Shown: positions 50,995 to 59,426, numbered from the stretch's first letter. The stretch: DNA of 64,000 nucleotides from Litoribrevibacter albus (GCF_030159995.1 NZ_BSNM01000016.1:744001-808000), one strand, 5' to 3'. The notes: generated from the sequence alone by a model not told the origin. Numbers and translations: made by a program.

Positions 50995-51453
50995 TTATCG
51001 GGCGCGAGCTACGATGTACTCCCAGTGTTTTGCATCGATCGGCATAACGCTCAAGCGCGATCCTTTACTGATCAATGATATGTCCTGCAATTCTTTTTGC
51101 TGCTTGATCCAGGATAGCGTGATGGGCGACTTGAAAGCCTGTTTGAATTGCACATCCACAGCGTACCACTTTGGTTTTTCTTCACTGTGTTTCGGATCAA
51201 AACCACTGTGATCAGGGTTAGACGCGGTCGGATCCAGGTAGTGTTCTCGTACCACTTCTGCAATACCCACGATGGCCGGGACTTTACAACTGGAATGATA
51301 GAAGAACACCTGATCCCCTTGTTTCATGCTCTTGAGATTATTTCTGGCTTGATAATTCCGAACGCCATCCCACATTTCTGTGGCATTAGGACGCGACTGT
51401 AAGTCTTCCAGGCTAAAACTGTCGGGTTCCGATTTAACTAACCAAAAATTCAT
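50995..51453 (-). CDS. EVE domain-containing protein
   Basis: A 152-residue protein entirely made of an EVE domain. MNFWLVKSEPDSFSLEDL, MWDGVRNYQARNNLK and QVFFYHSSCKVPAIVGIAEV are characteristic, as in human THYN1 and bacterial homologues. EVE domains bind modified bases or nucleic acids, and in bacteria they occur in both housekeeping and defence contexts. The stand-alone gene here has a housekeeping context. It is convergent with the binding-protein gene (11 bp apart) and divergent from the small-protein gene at 51637. Confidence 0.9.
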   Translation of the reverse strand: MNFWLVKSEPDSFSLEDLQSRPNATEMWDGVRNYQARNNLKSMKQGDQVFFYHSSCKVPAIVGIAEVVREHYLDPTASNPDHSGFDPKHSEEKPKWYAVDVQFKQAFKSPITLSWIKQQKELQDISLISKGSRLSVMPIDAKHWEYIVARAR

Positions 51454-51559
51454 GGGAATTTCCTCTGCAATTACATGTCTATTTGGGGCTACTGGTTTGC
51501 ATCAAGTGACCTACAGCACTTTGTGAACAATTGTATGAAGCTGTTACCAACGGTGAGAT

Positions 51560-51609
51560 GGTGATCTGGATCACAATAATTTGACGCTCATACATTATTC
51601 TTATATAAC
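51560..51609 (+). promoter_or_regulatory. CRP-like site and sigma70 promoter of the small-protein gene
   Basis: GGTGATCTGGATCACA (51560-51575) closely matches the CRP/Vfr consensus TGTGA-N6-TCACA, with one mismatch. It is followed by TTGACG (51581-51586), a 17-bp spacer and TATAAC (51604-51609), a near-consensus sigma70 promoter. The site centres at about -48 relative to a start near 51616. It could also act on the divergent EVE gene. Confidence 0.72.
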
Positions 51610-51636
51610 ACCCTGAAAAATTATAAATTTACTAAA

Positions 51637-51795
51637 ATGCGCAAGAAACCCGACCTAATAGTTACATTAATTACGCTTTTTGTTGTTGGTCTACTCGTCA
51701 GTGGGCTGGCTAAGACTGCGTCCATCGAACATGAAACCCCAGGTTTGATGGTATCCTCGCCAGATGTCAGTCTGGATTTTCCTGACGACTTTTAA
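51637..51795 (+). CDS. Putative 52-residue small membrane protein
   Basis: A short ORF behind the strong promoter at 51560-51609. The sequence starts MRKKPDLIVT, has one hydrophobic helix (LIVTLITLFVVGLLVSGL, about 7-24) and ends with an acidic tail SPDVSLDFPDDF. It predicts an inner-membrane protein with a periplasmic or cytoplasmic acidic end. No ribosome site is evident, so translation is uncertain, but the promoter fit supports expression. The stop codon lies within a 16-bp repeat. No family recognised. Confidence 0.6.
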   Translation: MRKKPDLIVTLITLFVVGLLVSGLAKTASIEHETPGLMVSSPDVSLDFPDDF

Positions 51796-51820
51796 GCTAG
51801 TCGGATTTTAAGCTGGTTAC
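51789..51820. repeat. Two 16-bp direct repeats spanning a stop codon
   Basis: CTTTTAAGCTAGTCGG (51789-51804) and ATTTTAAGCTGGTTAC (51805-51820) are tandem 16-bp units. The first unit contains the TAA stop of the 52-residue ORF, as at 19844. Confidence 0.7.
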
Positions 51821-51840
51821 TCGCTTATGTGAGCATGTGA

Positions 51841-52494
51841 TTAGCTTGTCGTTAGACTGAAGTTCGGCGTTACCACAGCATTTAAGGGAATATCCCACGG
51901 CTCTTTAGGTAGCGCTGGTACTTGCTGGCAATTATGTGCCAGACCAATTCTTAAAGGCGATCGTCGCCACCCTTGACTAACTACCTTCTCCATCGTTGTA
52001 TCGTAGAAACCTCCTCCCATACCGAGGCGATTGCCTTTCGCATCAAAGCCAACCAGAGGCATTAAGATTAGGTCCAGTGATTCCGGAGGCACTATGCGGC
52101 TGCGTTTTAACGCCGGTTCTTGAATGCCAAAACGATTAAAGCGCATCGGCGTGTGCGCGTCGTATTGTACAAATAACAATTGTCGGCGGTTGATCGGATG
52201 TAACACCGGAAGCAGTACTTTCTTACCTCGACGAAGCAGATGCCGGATAACAAGGTGGCAGCTAAGTTCACCGTCATTGGCTAAATATACTGCGACTTTA
52301 CAACTTCGGTTAAACCAATGATGTCGCTGCAGTTGTTTTAGTAGCGCGTTGGCTGCGTTGAGTTGCTGGAATTGAGAAAGTGTCCGGCGGGTGCCGCGAA
52401 TGCTTTGTCTCAATGACTTTTTGGCGAGTGCCAATTCATCGGACGATAGGTTGGATAAGTCTGCGAAATCGAAATGAGAGGGTATCGGATGCAT
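51841..52494 (-). CDS. fau: 5-formyltetrahydrofolate cyclo-ligase
   Basis: A 217-residue YgfA/Fau enzyme. KKSLRQSIRGTRRTLS at the N-terminus and the signature GNRLGMGGGFYDTTM near residue 155 define the family; LPLV-type segments such as LILMPLVGFD match. It converts 5-formyl-THF to 5,10-methenyl-THF, removing a by-product that inhibits glycine cleavage and other folate enzymes, which suits the gcv genes in this window. It lies directly downstream of the 6S RNA gene, the conserved gammaproteobacterial arrangement (ssrS-ygfA). Confidence 0.94.
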   Translation of the reverse strand: MHPIPSHFDFADLSNLSSDELALAKKSLRQSIRGTRRTLSQFQQLNAANALLKQLQRHHWFNRSCKVAVYLANDGELSCHLVIRHLLRRGKKVLLPVLHPINRRQLLFVQYDAHTPMRFNRFGIQEPALKRSRIVPPESLDLILMPLVGFDAKGNRLGMGGGFYDTTMEKVVSQGWRRSPLRIGLAHNCQQVPALPKEPWDIPLNAVVTPNFSLTTS

Positions 52495-52510
52495 AGCGTT
52501 AGCTCAAAAA

Positions 52511-52685
52511 GGCTCCAAAGTATCGCTGCCGACTTGGCCCCTGAACCCGATGGTTCAGAGTGGTGGTTGTCGGTATGCCGTAGGCTTCCCGTCATGCGGA
52601 CTTGCACAATAGCTTACGCGGCCAACCTCCTAAAATAGGATTATCGGCTCGAGGAACGCATCAGCTGGCGAGTACTTCAGAGCTT
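52511..52685 (-). ncRNA. ssrS: 6S RNA
   Basis: The minus-strand sequence contains 6S hallmarks: CGAGCCGATA near the 5' side, GGTTGG in the central region, GAAGCCT, and the TGAACC...GGGTTCA hairpin followed by CAGCCTGCGG-like GCAGCG. The ends pair as GCTCTGAAGTA with TACTTTGGAGC. A strong promoter lies just upstream and the gene sits between zapA and the cyclo-ligase, the conserved place for ssrS. 6S RNA mimics an open promoter and sequesters sigma70-RNA polymerase in stationary phase. End points are estimated to within a few bases. Confidence 0.93.
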
Positions 52686-52691
52686 AGGGCC

Positions 52692-52720
52692 ATTATAACG
52701 ACTGAATTTTTTTTTGTCAG
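52692..52720 (-). promoter_or_regulatory. Sigma70 promoter of 6S RNA
   Basis: On the minus strand CTGACA (52720-52715), a 17-bp A-rich spacer and TATAAT (52697-52692) form a near-perfect sigma70 promoter. Transcription should start near 52685, the 5' end inferred from RNA pairing. Confidence 0.9.
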
Positions 52721-52793
52721 CGAAATGTTGTAAACAAGTGTTTAAGTAAGGATTTTAATGGGGCAATAGTGAGTTCGGTTGACTTGGGCAGTC

Positions 52794-53123
52794 TTATAGA
52801 CTGCCTTGATCTGAGGTGTCGTCATTAAATGGCAGCGAATGATTTTTTGTTAATGCTGCGTCTAAACGATCGGCCAACTGTTGAAGTTGATCTTGATTTA
52901 CGCCTTGGCTTTGTTCGCGAGACAGGGCTTCGTGAGTGATGTTCAACGCGGCCATCACAGCAATGCGTTCTAGGCCGATGACTTTACCGGTGGCACGAAT
53001 CTCACGCATTTTATGATCTAGGTGGCGAGCGGATTGCTCAAGAGAAGCGCGGGCTTCTTTGGGGCAGTTCACCAGATATTCCTTATCCAGAATACTGACC
53101 TTAACTGTTTCCACATCTGACAT
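52794..53123 (-). CDS. zapA: Cell division protein ZapA
   Basis: A 109-residue ZapA homologue. VKVSILDKEYLVNCPKEARASL is the family N-terminal domain, followed by the helical region AARHLDHKMREIR-like QSARHLDHKMREI and IAVMAALNITHEAL. ZapA bundles FtsZ filaments at the division site. Length is usual. It lies directly after a TIGR02449 (ZapB-like) gene, whose stop abuts its start, and before 6S RNA, the conserved arrangement. Confidence 0.94.
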   Translation of the reverse strand: MSDVETVKVSILDKEYLVNCPKEARASLEQSARHLDHKMREIRATGKVIGLERIAVMAALNITHEALSREQSQGVNQDQLQQLADRLDAALTKNHSLPFNDDTSDQGSL

Positions 53124-53330
53124 TTATTCTTGCTCCAGAGCCTTGAGGCGAGAAATCATAGCTTCGACTTTCGTTCGAGCCAAATCATTTTTACGCAAAA
53201 GTAGATTCCGTTCGGCCTTCCAGGCTTCCTGGTGTTCTTTCAGTTTACGATTATCTTCGAGCAGAGTTTCGTACTGTTCGATCAGCTCGATTATTTTTTT
53301 TTCCAGATCGGGGAAACTCAAATTGTCCAT
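53124..53330 (-). CDS. ZapB-like coiled-coil protein (TIGR02449)
   Basis: A 68-residue protein that is one long coiled coil: LEKKIIELIEQYETLLEDNRKLKEHQEAWKAERNLLLRK. It corresponds to TIGR02449, a small gammaproteobacterial family always seen next to zapA and likely to act with ZapA at the septum, as ZapB does. Its stop codon abuts the zapA start, implying coupled translation. No membrane segment. Confidence 0.85.
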   Translation of the reverse strand: MDNLSFPDLEKKIIELIEQYETLLEDNRKLKEHQEAWKAERNLLLRKNDLARTKVEAMISRLKALEQE

Positions 53331-53519
53331 CTTGTATCTTCTTACTTCAAGGCTAAACCTACTATAGAACCGTGACAGATTGGGGTCAATTGTCGATCCG
53401 CTCTTTCGTTGAAATTTTAGCCATGCGTCTCATTAGCGTCTAACGTTGAATTGATGGGCTTTCTGGTGTGATAAACCGACTAATGCTAGGATAGCGGCAA
53501 CATTGATTAGAGGTAGTTT

Positions 53520-54119
53520 ATGGCCATTCAAGAGCAACCAACTCACACACTTGAGCAGTTATTCGAAGATTTAGCGGATTCGTTTCTGGAATTGAAAATT
53601 CAGCAAGAACCGTCGGAAGTACATGGTGTGCTGGTGGGGATGTTGGTGCAGTCTGACAAGAAAAGCGTGGATGATTGGTTGGCTTTGCTGGATATGATTG
53701 ATTTGGACACTGCCCAGATTGATGAACGCACCCAATCTATCATGCAGGAAATCTATCAAATCACGCGTGAAGGTTTGGCTTCAGATCAATACGACTTTCA
53801 GTTGTTAATGCCAGCCGATGATTATGAGGTGGGTGAGCGAGCAAATGCCCTGGCTGTGTGGGCCAGTGGTTTTATTACCGGATACGGCTTGGCCGCTGAG
53901 CATAAACGTGATCTGTCAGTTGAAATGGTGGAGCTGCTGAACCATTTGCATGCAATCTCAGAGTTGGACGATCAATTGTCTGATTCGGAAGAAAATGAAA
54001 AGGATCTGTACGAACTGTATGAATATGTTCGCCTGGGTGTGTTAATGCTTCGCCAGGCCATGCAGGGAGATACAGGGGCCGCAGTTGAGCCTTCTTCTGA
54101 AGGGAAAACGCTGCACTAA
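53520..54119 (+). CDS. ygfB: UPF0149 family protein YgfB
   Basis: A 199-residue YgfB homologue (UPF0149). The helical sequence HGVLVGMLVQS and later RANALAVWASGFITGYGL and YEYVRLGVLML match the family. In E. coli it lies upstream of pepP, as here. YgfB in Pseudomonas represses an alternative peptidoglycan amidase through AlpA; a comparable role is possible but not shown. AGGTAG precedes the ATG. It starts the ygfB-pepP-ubiH-ubiI operon. Confidence 0.92.
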   Translation: MAIQEQPTHTLEQLFEDLADSFLELKIQQEPSEVHGVLVGMLVQSDKKSVDDWLALLDMIDLDTAQIDERTQSIMQEIYQITREGLASDQYDFQLLMPADDYEVGERANALAVWASGFITGYGLAAEHKRDLSVEMVELLNHLHAISELDDQLSDSEENEKDLYELYEYVRLGVLMLRQAMQGDTGAAVEPSSEGKTLH

Positions 54120-54131
54120 GAGTAGGGATTT

Positions 54132-55454
54132 ATGACCGAGCTAGCCATATCTTCGAAAGAGTACATACAACGCCGTCAAACGCTTATGGAAATGATGGCG
54201 CCCAACAGCATTGCCATTCTACCAGCGTCGGCGATTAAAATACGGAATCGTGATGCTGAGTATGGATTTCGTCAGGACAGTGATTTCCAGTATCTCACCG
54301 GGTTTAATGAGCCTGAAGCGGTGGCGGTATTGATTCCTGGTCGTGAGCACGGTGAATTTATCTTGTTTTGCCGTGAACGTAAGCGGGAAGAAGAAATCTG
54401 GACGGGCTATCGTTCAGGGCCTGAAGGTGCGATTGAGAAGTATGGCGCTCATGATGCGTTTCCGATTTCAGACATCGATGAAATCCTGCCAGGTATGATC
54501 GAAGGGCGGGATCGCGTGTATTACTCCATGGGCTGTGATCCTCAGTTTGATAAGCAGGTGATGGAGTGGGTCAATACCATTAAAGCCAAAGCGCGTAGCG
54601 GGGCGCATCCTCCGGGAGAATTTGCCGCATTAGATCACCTGTTGCATGACATGCGTCTTTATAAGTCTCCGGCGGAGTTGAACATCATGCGTCGTTCCTC
54701 CGTGATTGCGGCTCAAGCTCATGTTCGGGCGATGAAAGTCTGTAAGCCGGGGTTGATGGAATATCAACTCGAAGCCGAATTTCTTCATGAGTTCATGTTG
54801 AACGGGGCACGAGCTCCGGCCTATACCACCATTGTTGGCGGTGGTGCCAACGGCTGTATTCTTCATTACGTTGATAACGATCAACAACTGAACGACGGTG
54901 ACTTGGTATTAATAGATGCCGGATGCGAACTGGACTTTTATGCGTCCGATATTACTCGTACTTTCCCTGTGTCCGGTAAATACAGTGAGCCGCAGCGCCA
55001 GTTGTATCAGTTGGTGTTGGATGCTCAATACGCGGCCATTGAAGAAGTGAAACCCGGTAATCATTGGAATGACCCACATGTTGCGGCCGTTCGGGTACTT
55101 ACTAACGGGTTGTTGGAACTGGGGCTGTTGCAGGGTGATTTGGAAACTCTGATCGAAGAGGAAGCCTACAAGCCATTTTATATGCACCGTACCGGTCATT
55201 GGCTGGGAATGGATGTTCATGATGTCGGTGAATATAAGGTCGGTGACGAGTGGCGAGTGTTGGAACCGGGTATGGTGATGACGGTTGAGCCGGGCCTTTA
55301 TATCGCTCCAGATTGTCAAGACGTCGAAGAAAAATGGCGTGGCATTGGTATTCGGATCGAAGACGATGTAATTGTGACGAAATCCGGCCATGAGGTCATG
55401 ACCCGTGGTGTTCCTAAAGAAGTGGATGAAATTGAAGCCCTAATGGCAGGGTAA
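54132..55454 (+). CDS. pepP: Xaa-Pro aminopeptidase
   Basis: A 440-residue M24 metallopeptidase. The creatinase-type N-terminal domain precedes the metal-binding C-terminal domain, in which VLIDAGCELDFYASDITRTFP, YMHRTGHWLGMDVHDVG, GMVMTVEPGLYI and IGIRIEDDVIV supply the two-metal ligands (Asp, Asp, His, Glu, Glu). The enzyme removes an N-terminal residue before proline. Length matches PepP. It lies 12 bp after ygfB and 140 bp before ubiH. Confidence 0.96.
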   Translation: MTELAISSKEYIQRRQTLMEMMAPNSIAILPASAIKIRNRDAEYGFRQDSDFQYLTGFNEPEAVAVLIPGREHGEFILFCRERKREEEIWTGYRSGPEGAIEKYGAHDAFPISDIDEILPGMIEGRDRVYYSMGCDPQFDKQVMEWVNTIKAKARSGAHPPGEFAALDHLLHDMRLYKSPAELNIMRRSSVIAAQAHVRAMKVCKPGLMEYQLEAEFLHEFMLNGARAPAYTTIVGGGANGCILHYVDNDQQLNDGDLVLIDAGCELDFYASDITRTFPVSGKYSEPQRQLYQLVLDAQYAAIEEVKPGNHWNDPHVAAVRVLTNGLLELGLLQGDLETLIEEEAYKPFYMHRTGHWLGMDVHDVGEYKVGDEWRVLEPGMVMTVEPGLYIAPDCQDVEEKWRGIGIRIEDDVIVTKSGHEVMTRGVPKEVDEIEALMAG

Positions 55455-55594
55455 TCTTCATCTCCTCTTTGTTTTTGAATGTTTATTTGGTTTGTTTTAA
55501 TAGGCGCATGCTATTCGGTGCGCGCTATTGAACGGGCCAAACAAGGTAGCAGTGCGTCAGGTTTGATATACCTGACTGGTTGAAGAGAGCAGTT

Positions 55595-56824
55595 ATGTCG
55601 TCGTCACATCAAGAGATCAATTCGACGCTTGCCTATGATTATGCCATCGTTGGTGGTGGTATGGCTGGGTTAACGATGGCTTTGCTGTTGGCTCCGGTAT
55701 TGGAAGCCAATAAGCAGCGATTAGTCATTATCGAGGCGTTTGATCCTCAAGGCGGTCACTATCAGCCGAGCTTTGATGCGCGGTCTACTGCGTTATCGGA
55801 AGGTACTCGCCGAATTCTTGATCAGTTAGGTTTGTGGTCTTCATTGGCTAAGCGTGTTTGTGCGATTGACCAGATTCATGTCTCTCAGAAAGGCGGTTTT
55901 GGCAGTACTCGCATGTCGGCGTCGGAATGCCAGGTAGATCACTTGGGGTATGTCATCGAAAACGCTTGGTTTGGTCAGTGTCTGATGGATGCGATTGCTG
56001 AACTTGAGTGTGTGGACTGGCTTGCTCCGGCAAAAGTTGAACAGCTGACCCAGCAAGAGCAGGGGCAGTTATTAACCTTGGACGATGGACGAAGCGTCTC
56101 TACATCGTTTCTGATGGTGGCCGATGGTGCTCAATCCTCGTTGCGAGATAAGCTGGGGATTCAAGCGAATCGTACGGCCTATCAGCAACATGCCTTGGTG
56201 TGTAATGTTTCGACGCGGTTAGCTCATCAGCAGGTTGCCTACGAACGCTTTACGCCAAACGGCCCTTTGGCTTTGTTGCCATTGACGGAATCCCGCAGTG
56301 CCTTGATCTGGAGTGTCCCGGAAGGGCAGATTGCTGAACGTATGGCGATGTCGGATCGAGAATTCATCCAGTTGCTAGAACAAGAATTTGGAACTCGTCT
56401 GGGACCGATTACCAAAGTAGGTAAGCGAGCCTCTTACCCGTTAAGCTTGATGCGAGTGACTGATCAGGTTCGACCCGGAGTGGTGTTGCTTGGTAATTCT
56501 GCTCATGCGCTACACCCGGTGGCTGGGCAAGGCTTTAACCTGATTATTCGTGATCTGGTGTGTCTGCGTGATGCTATTGAGGCCCGCTTGGCCAGTCATC
56601 AAAACCTTAAAGAATTAACCTGGTTGTCTCAGTATCAGGATCACCGTCAGTTGGATCAATGGTTGACCACCTCCTTTTCGCATTGGCTGATCGAGCTATT
56701 CAGTAACGATCATCGTTGGTTGAAACGACTCAGAGAGCTGGGATTGATTGCCTTGGATCGGGTTGGGCCGGTAAAAGCTACTTTCGCCCGCCAAGCCATG
56801 GGGTTGGGATTAGGGGCCAATTAG
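55595..56824 (+). CDS. ubiH: 2-octaprenyl-6-methoxyphenol hydroxylase
   Basis: A 409-residue FAD monooxygenase of ubiquinone synthesis. The N-terminal site is YAIVGGGMAGLTMALLL, the conserved FDARSTALSEGTRRIL follows, and the second FAD motif is VLLGNSAHALHPVAGQGFNLIIRD. GNSAH rather than GDAAH is typical of the UbiH subgroup. It hydroxylates the C1 position of the ring. The start at 55595 is preferred over an upstream in-frame ATG. It precedes ubiI-type gene by 23 bp in the conserved operon. Confidence 0.92.
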   Translation: MSSSHQEINSTLAYDYAIVGGGMAGLTMALLLAPVLEANKQRLVIIEAFDPQGGHYQPSFDARSTALSEGTRRILDQLGLWSSLAKRVCAIDQIHVSQKGGFGSTRMSASECQVDHLGYVIENAWFGQCLMDAIAELECVDWLAPAKVEQLTQQEQGQLLTLDDGRSVSTSFLMVADGAQSSLRDKLGIQANRTAYQQHALVCNVSTRLAHQQVAYERFTPNGPLALLPLTESRSALIWSVPEGQIAERMAMSDREFIQLLEQEFGTRLGPITKVGKRASYPLSLMRVTDQVRPGVVLLGNSAHALHPVAGQGFNLIIRDLVCLRDAIEARLASHQNLKELTWLSQYQDHRQLDQWLTTSFSHWLIELFSNDHRWLKRLRELGLIALDRVGPVKATFARQAMGLGLGAN

Positions 56825-56847
56825 GTTGAAACGACGGAACGGAAACT

Positions 56848-58137
56848 ATGGACGTGGTTGAGCAGAAGTTTGATGTGGTCATCGTTGGTGGTGGCTTGGT
56901 CGGGGCAACACTGGCGTTGTTGCTGTGTCAAGGTCAGCACTCGCACGGCGGTTCTCCTTTATCCATTGGTCTCATTGAAGCCGGTTCGTTTGATACCGCA
57001 TTAATTCAGCTTTCGCCGGAAGATGCTCAGTTTGACCCTCGTGTGGTGGCTCTCACTCACGCGTCAGAAAATCTTTTTAAGCGAATCGATGTTTGGCCGT
57101 TGGTAATGTCTTTGCGTCATTGTCCTTATCAATCCATGTCGGTGTGGGATTCTGAAGGGACGGGTAATATTGAGTTTACCGCCGAAGAAGCGAACGTCGA
57201 CCATTTGGGCTCAATTGTTGAAAATCGGTTATTGGTATCGGCATTGCGGCATCGGATTGGTGAAGAGCCTTCGATCGAGGTATTGGAAAATACAGCCGTA
57301 TCTCAGCTCGGGCCAATGACCGAAGATCATGAAACACAAGCGCCGGTACGTTTGTTAGGGTTGGACGATGGTCGCGTGATTTCAGGTAAGGTTGTTGTTG
57401 CGGCGGACGGTGCCTTGTCGGCGATTCGTCACATGGCGGCCTTTAATGTTCGGGAGTGGAGTTACAATCATACGGCTATTGTGACAACGGTTCAGACTGC
57501 TCAGTCTCATGGTGGTGTTGCGCGTCAGGCGTTTATGCAGGAAGGACCATTGGCGTTTCTGCCGTTACCCAGCGTTAATGGACAGCACTATTGTTCTATC
57601 GTCTGGTCTCAAGAGCCTGAACGTGCCGAGGCGTTGATGGCTCTGTCGGATGAGGCGTTTTGCCAAACCATTACTCAAGCCATTGAGAACCGATTGGGGC
57701 AAGTGATGTCTGTGGATCGTCGGTTTTCCATTCCGTTGAAACAACGACATGCGGTTCAGTATGTCAAAGATCGCATTGCCTTGGTTGGCGACGCAGCGCA
57801 TACCATTCATCCCTTGGCCGGCCAAGGCGTGAATCTGGGGCTATTAGATGTAGCAGTCTTAGCCGAAGAATTATTGGCTGCACATACGAATGGCCTGGAG
57901 ATTGGCGCAGAGCCTATTTTACGACGATATCAACGTCGTCGTATGGGACACAACTTATCGATGATGTCGGTGATGGAAGGCTTTAAACAGTTATTTTCAG
58001 AGTCTGCTCCGCCGGTTCGTTTCCTACGGAACTTTGGTATGTCGATGTTGAATCAGCACCCGTTAATCAAACGGCCGATTATTATGCGTGCGATGGGCTT
58101 GGAAGGCGATCTGCCTGACAGTGTTCAGCCGCTATAG
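56848..58137 (+). CDS. ubiI: 2-octaprenylphenol hydroxylase, UbiI/VisC-type
   Basis: A 429-residue FAD monooxygenase paralogous to UbiH. VVIVGGGLVGATLALLL is the first FAD site, FDPRVVALTHASENLF the conserved middle, and IALVGDAAHTIHPLAGQGVNLGLLD the second site with GDAAH. The UbiI enzyme adds the C5 hydroxyl in ubiquinone synthesis. UbiI, UbiF and UbiH-type paralogues are hard to separate by sequence alone; location next to ubiH argues for UbiI. It is the last gene of the operon. Confidence 0.85.
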   Translation: MDVVEQKFDVVIVGGGLVGATLALLLCQGQHSHGGSPLSIGLIEAGSFDTALIQLSPEDAQFDPRVVALTHASENLFKRIDVWPLVMSLRHCPYQSMSVWDSEGTGNIEFTAEEANVDHLGSIVENRLLVSALRHRIGEEPSIEVLENTAVSQLGPMTEDHETQAPVRLLGLDDGRVISGKVVVAADGALSAIRHMAAFNVREWSYNHTAIVTTVQTAQSHGGVARQAFMQEGPLAFLPLPSVNGQHYCSIVWSQEPERAEALMALSDEAFCQTITQAIENRLGQVMSVDRRFSIPLKQRHAVQYVKDRIALVGDAAHTIHPLAGQGVNLGLLDVAVLAEELLAAHTNGLEIGAEPILRRYQRRRMGHNLSMMSVMEGFKQLFSESAPPVRFLRNFGMSMLNQHPLIKRPIIMRAMGLEGDLPDSVQPL

Positions 58138-58154
58138 CCTGATTTCTCTAAATT

Positions 58155-58187
58155 AGTGCGTGATTAGTTCGTGATTAGTCTCTGGTT
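58155..58187. repeat. 11-bp direct repeats after ubiI (3 units)
   Basis: AGTGCGTGATT (58155), AGTTCGTGATT (58166) and AGTCTCTGGTT (58177) are tandem 11-bp units, 17 bp after the ubiI stop. The units drift like the 16-bp repeats at other loci. Confidence 0.6.
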
Positions 58188-58273
58188 GGCCTGTGTTTGT
58201 GGCTGATCAATGACCTCTGTTGAAATATCTTTCTGAAATTTCTGCATAGTCAGAAATATTTACTAGTCTTCTT

Positions 58274-58287
58274 ATGATCTGTATCAA
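58274..58287. promoter_or_regulatory. FNR/Anr-like box upstream of the iron-binding protein gene
   Basis: ATGATCTGTATCAA matches TTGAT-N4-ATCAA at 9 of 10 conserved positions. It lies about 70 bp before the start codon, close to a Fur-like site. Oxygen-linked control of iron uptake is plausible but unproven. Confidence 0.35.
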
Positions 58288-58308
58288 AGTCTAAGTTTAA
58301 TTGCGCTG

Positions 58309-58327
58309 CATAATAGAAATCATTATT
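58309..58327. promoter_or_regulatory. Fur-box-like site
   Basis: The 19-mer CATAATAGAAATCATTATT agrees with the Fur consensus GATAATGATAATCATTATC at 14 of 19 positions, with the downstream half nearly perfect. It ends 27 bp before the start codon of the iron-binding protein gene, a normal place for Fur repression. Confidence 0.6.
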
Positions 58328-58354
58328 ATTTGCATTCTTGAATTGGAGGAAACA

Positions 58355-59398
58355 ATGCGTAAATTAATTTCAGCAGTTGCGTTGGCAACTTTGGCCGTAG
58401 GTTGTAGTAAGCAAGAAGCCCCTGAGAATGCAGCTTCTACAGAAGTCACTAAGCCAGCAGAGCCTGTAACTTTGACGGTTTATTCAGCGCGTAAAGAACA
58501 TTTAATCAAGCCATTGTTTGATCTTTATACCGAAAAAACCGGTGTTCAGATTCAGTACATCACGGATAAAGCTTCACCTCTATTGAGTCGTTTGAAAAGC
58601 GAAGGTGAGAATACGCCGGCTGATATGTTGATTACTGTGGATGCGGGTAACCTTTGGAAAGCGGCTGAAGACGGTGTACTACGCTCCGTTGACTCTCAAA
58701 CTCTGGAAACTAATGTACCAGCAAACCTTCAGGACGATAAAAACCAGTGGTTCGGTTTGTCTATCCGTGCTCGTACGATCGTGTATGCAAAAGATCGTGT
58801 GAAAGAAGGCGAACTTAGCACCTACGAAGGGTTGGCTGATGAAAACTGGAAAGGTCGTTTGTGTCTTCGTACCTCTAAAAAAGTGTACAACCAATCGTTG
58901 GTTGCCAGCATGATCAGCAACCTGGGCGAAGAGAAAGCTGAGCAAGTGGTTGCCGGTTGGGTAAACAACCTGGCTACGGACGTTTTCTCTAACGACACCA
59001 AAGCAATGAACGCTGTTCAAGCAGGTCAGTGTGATGCAACGGTAGTGAACACTTACTACTATGGTCGTCTTCAGAAGAAAACGCCTGATGCTAACCTAGC
59101 TATTTTCTGGCCTAACCAGGAAGATCGTGGTGTTCACATCAATATTTCAGGTGCGGGTGTGACTAAACACGCGAAGCATCCTGCTGAAGCTACTGCATTG
59201 TTGGAGTGGTTGTCGTCTGACGAAGCTCAGCAGCAATTTGCTCAGCTAAATCAGGAATACCCAGTGAATGTTAAGGTGTCTGCAAGCGAAGAAGTGAAGG
59301 CTTGGGGTGACTTTAAACGTGATTCTTTGAATGTTTCTGAAGCCGGTCGACTACAACCTGCTGCAGTAAAATTGATGGATCGTGTGAATTACAGATAA
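58355..59398 (+). CDS. Iron(III) ABC transporter substrate-binding lipoprotein, FutA/FbpA-like
   Basis: A 347-residue lipoprotein with lipobox LAVGC (Cys17). The mature part starts LTVYSARKEHLIKPLFDLY, and NTYYYGRL carries the consecutive Tyr residues that bind ferric iron in FutA/FbpA-type proteins. IQYITDKASPLLSRLKSEG and VHINISGAGVTKHAKHP match the family. It delivers Fe(III) to the permease encoded 28 bp downstream. GGAGGAA precedes the ATG and the Fur-like box lies upstream, so induction by low iron is likely. Many relatives are periplasmic; the lipid anchor here is notable. Confidence 0.92.
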   Translation: MRKLISAVALATLAVGCSKQEAPENAASTEVTKPAEPVTLTVYSARKEHLIKPLFDLYTEKTGVQIQYITDKASPLLSRLKSEGENTPADMLITVDAGNLWKAAEDGVLRSVDSQTLETNVPANLQDDKNQWFGLSIRARTIVYAKDRVKEGELSTYEGLADENWKGRLCLRTSKKVYNQSLVASMISNLGEEKAEQVVAGWVNNLATDVFSNDTKAMNAVQAGQCDATVVNTYYYGRLQKKTPDANLAIFWPNQEDRGVHINISGAGVTKHAKHPAEATALLEWLSSDEAQQQFAQLNQEYPVNVKVSASEEVKAWGDFKRDSLNVSEAGRLQPAAVKLMDRVNYR

Positions 59399-59426
59399 AA
59401 TAGGCGTCTTTCTCAGTAAGGCGATA

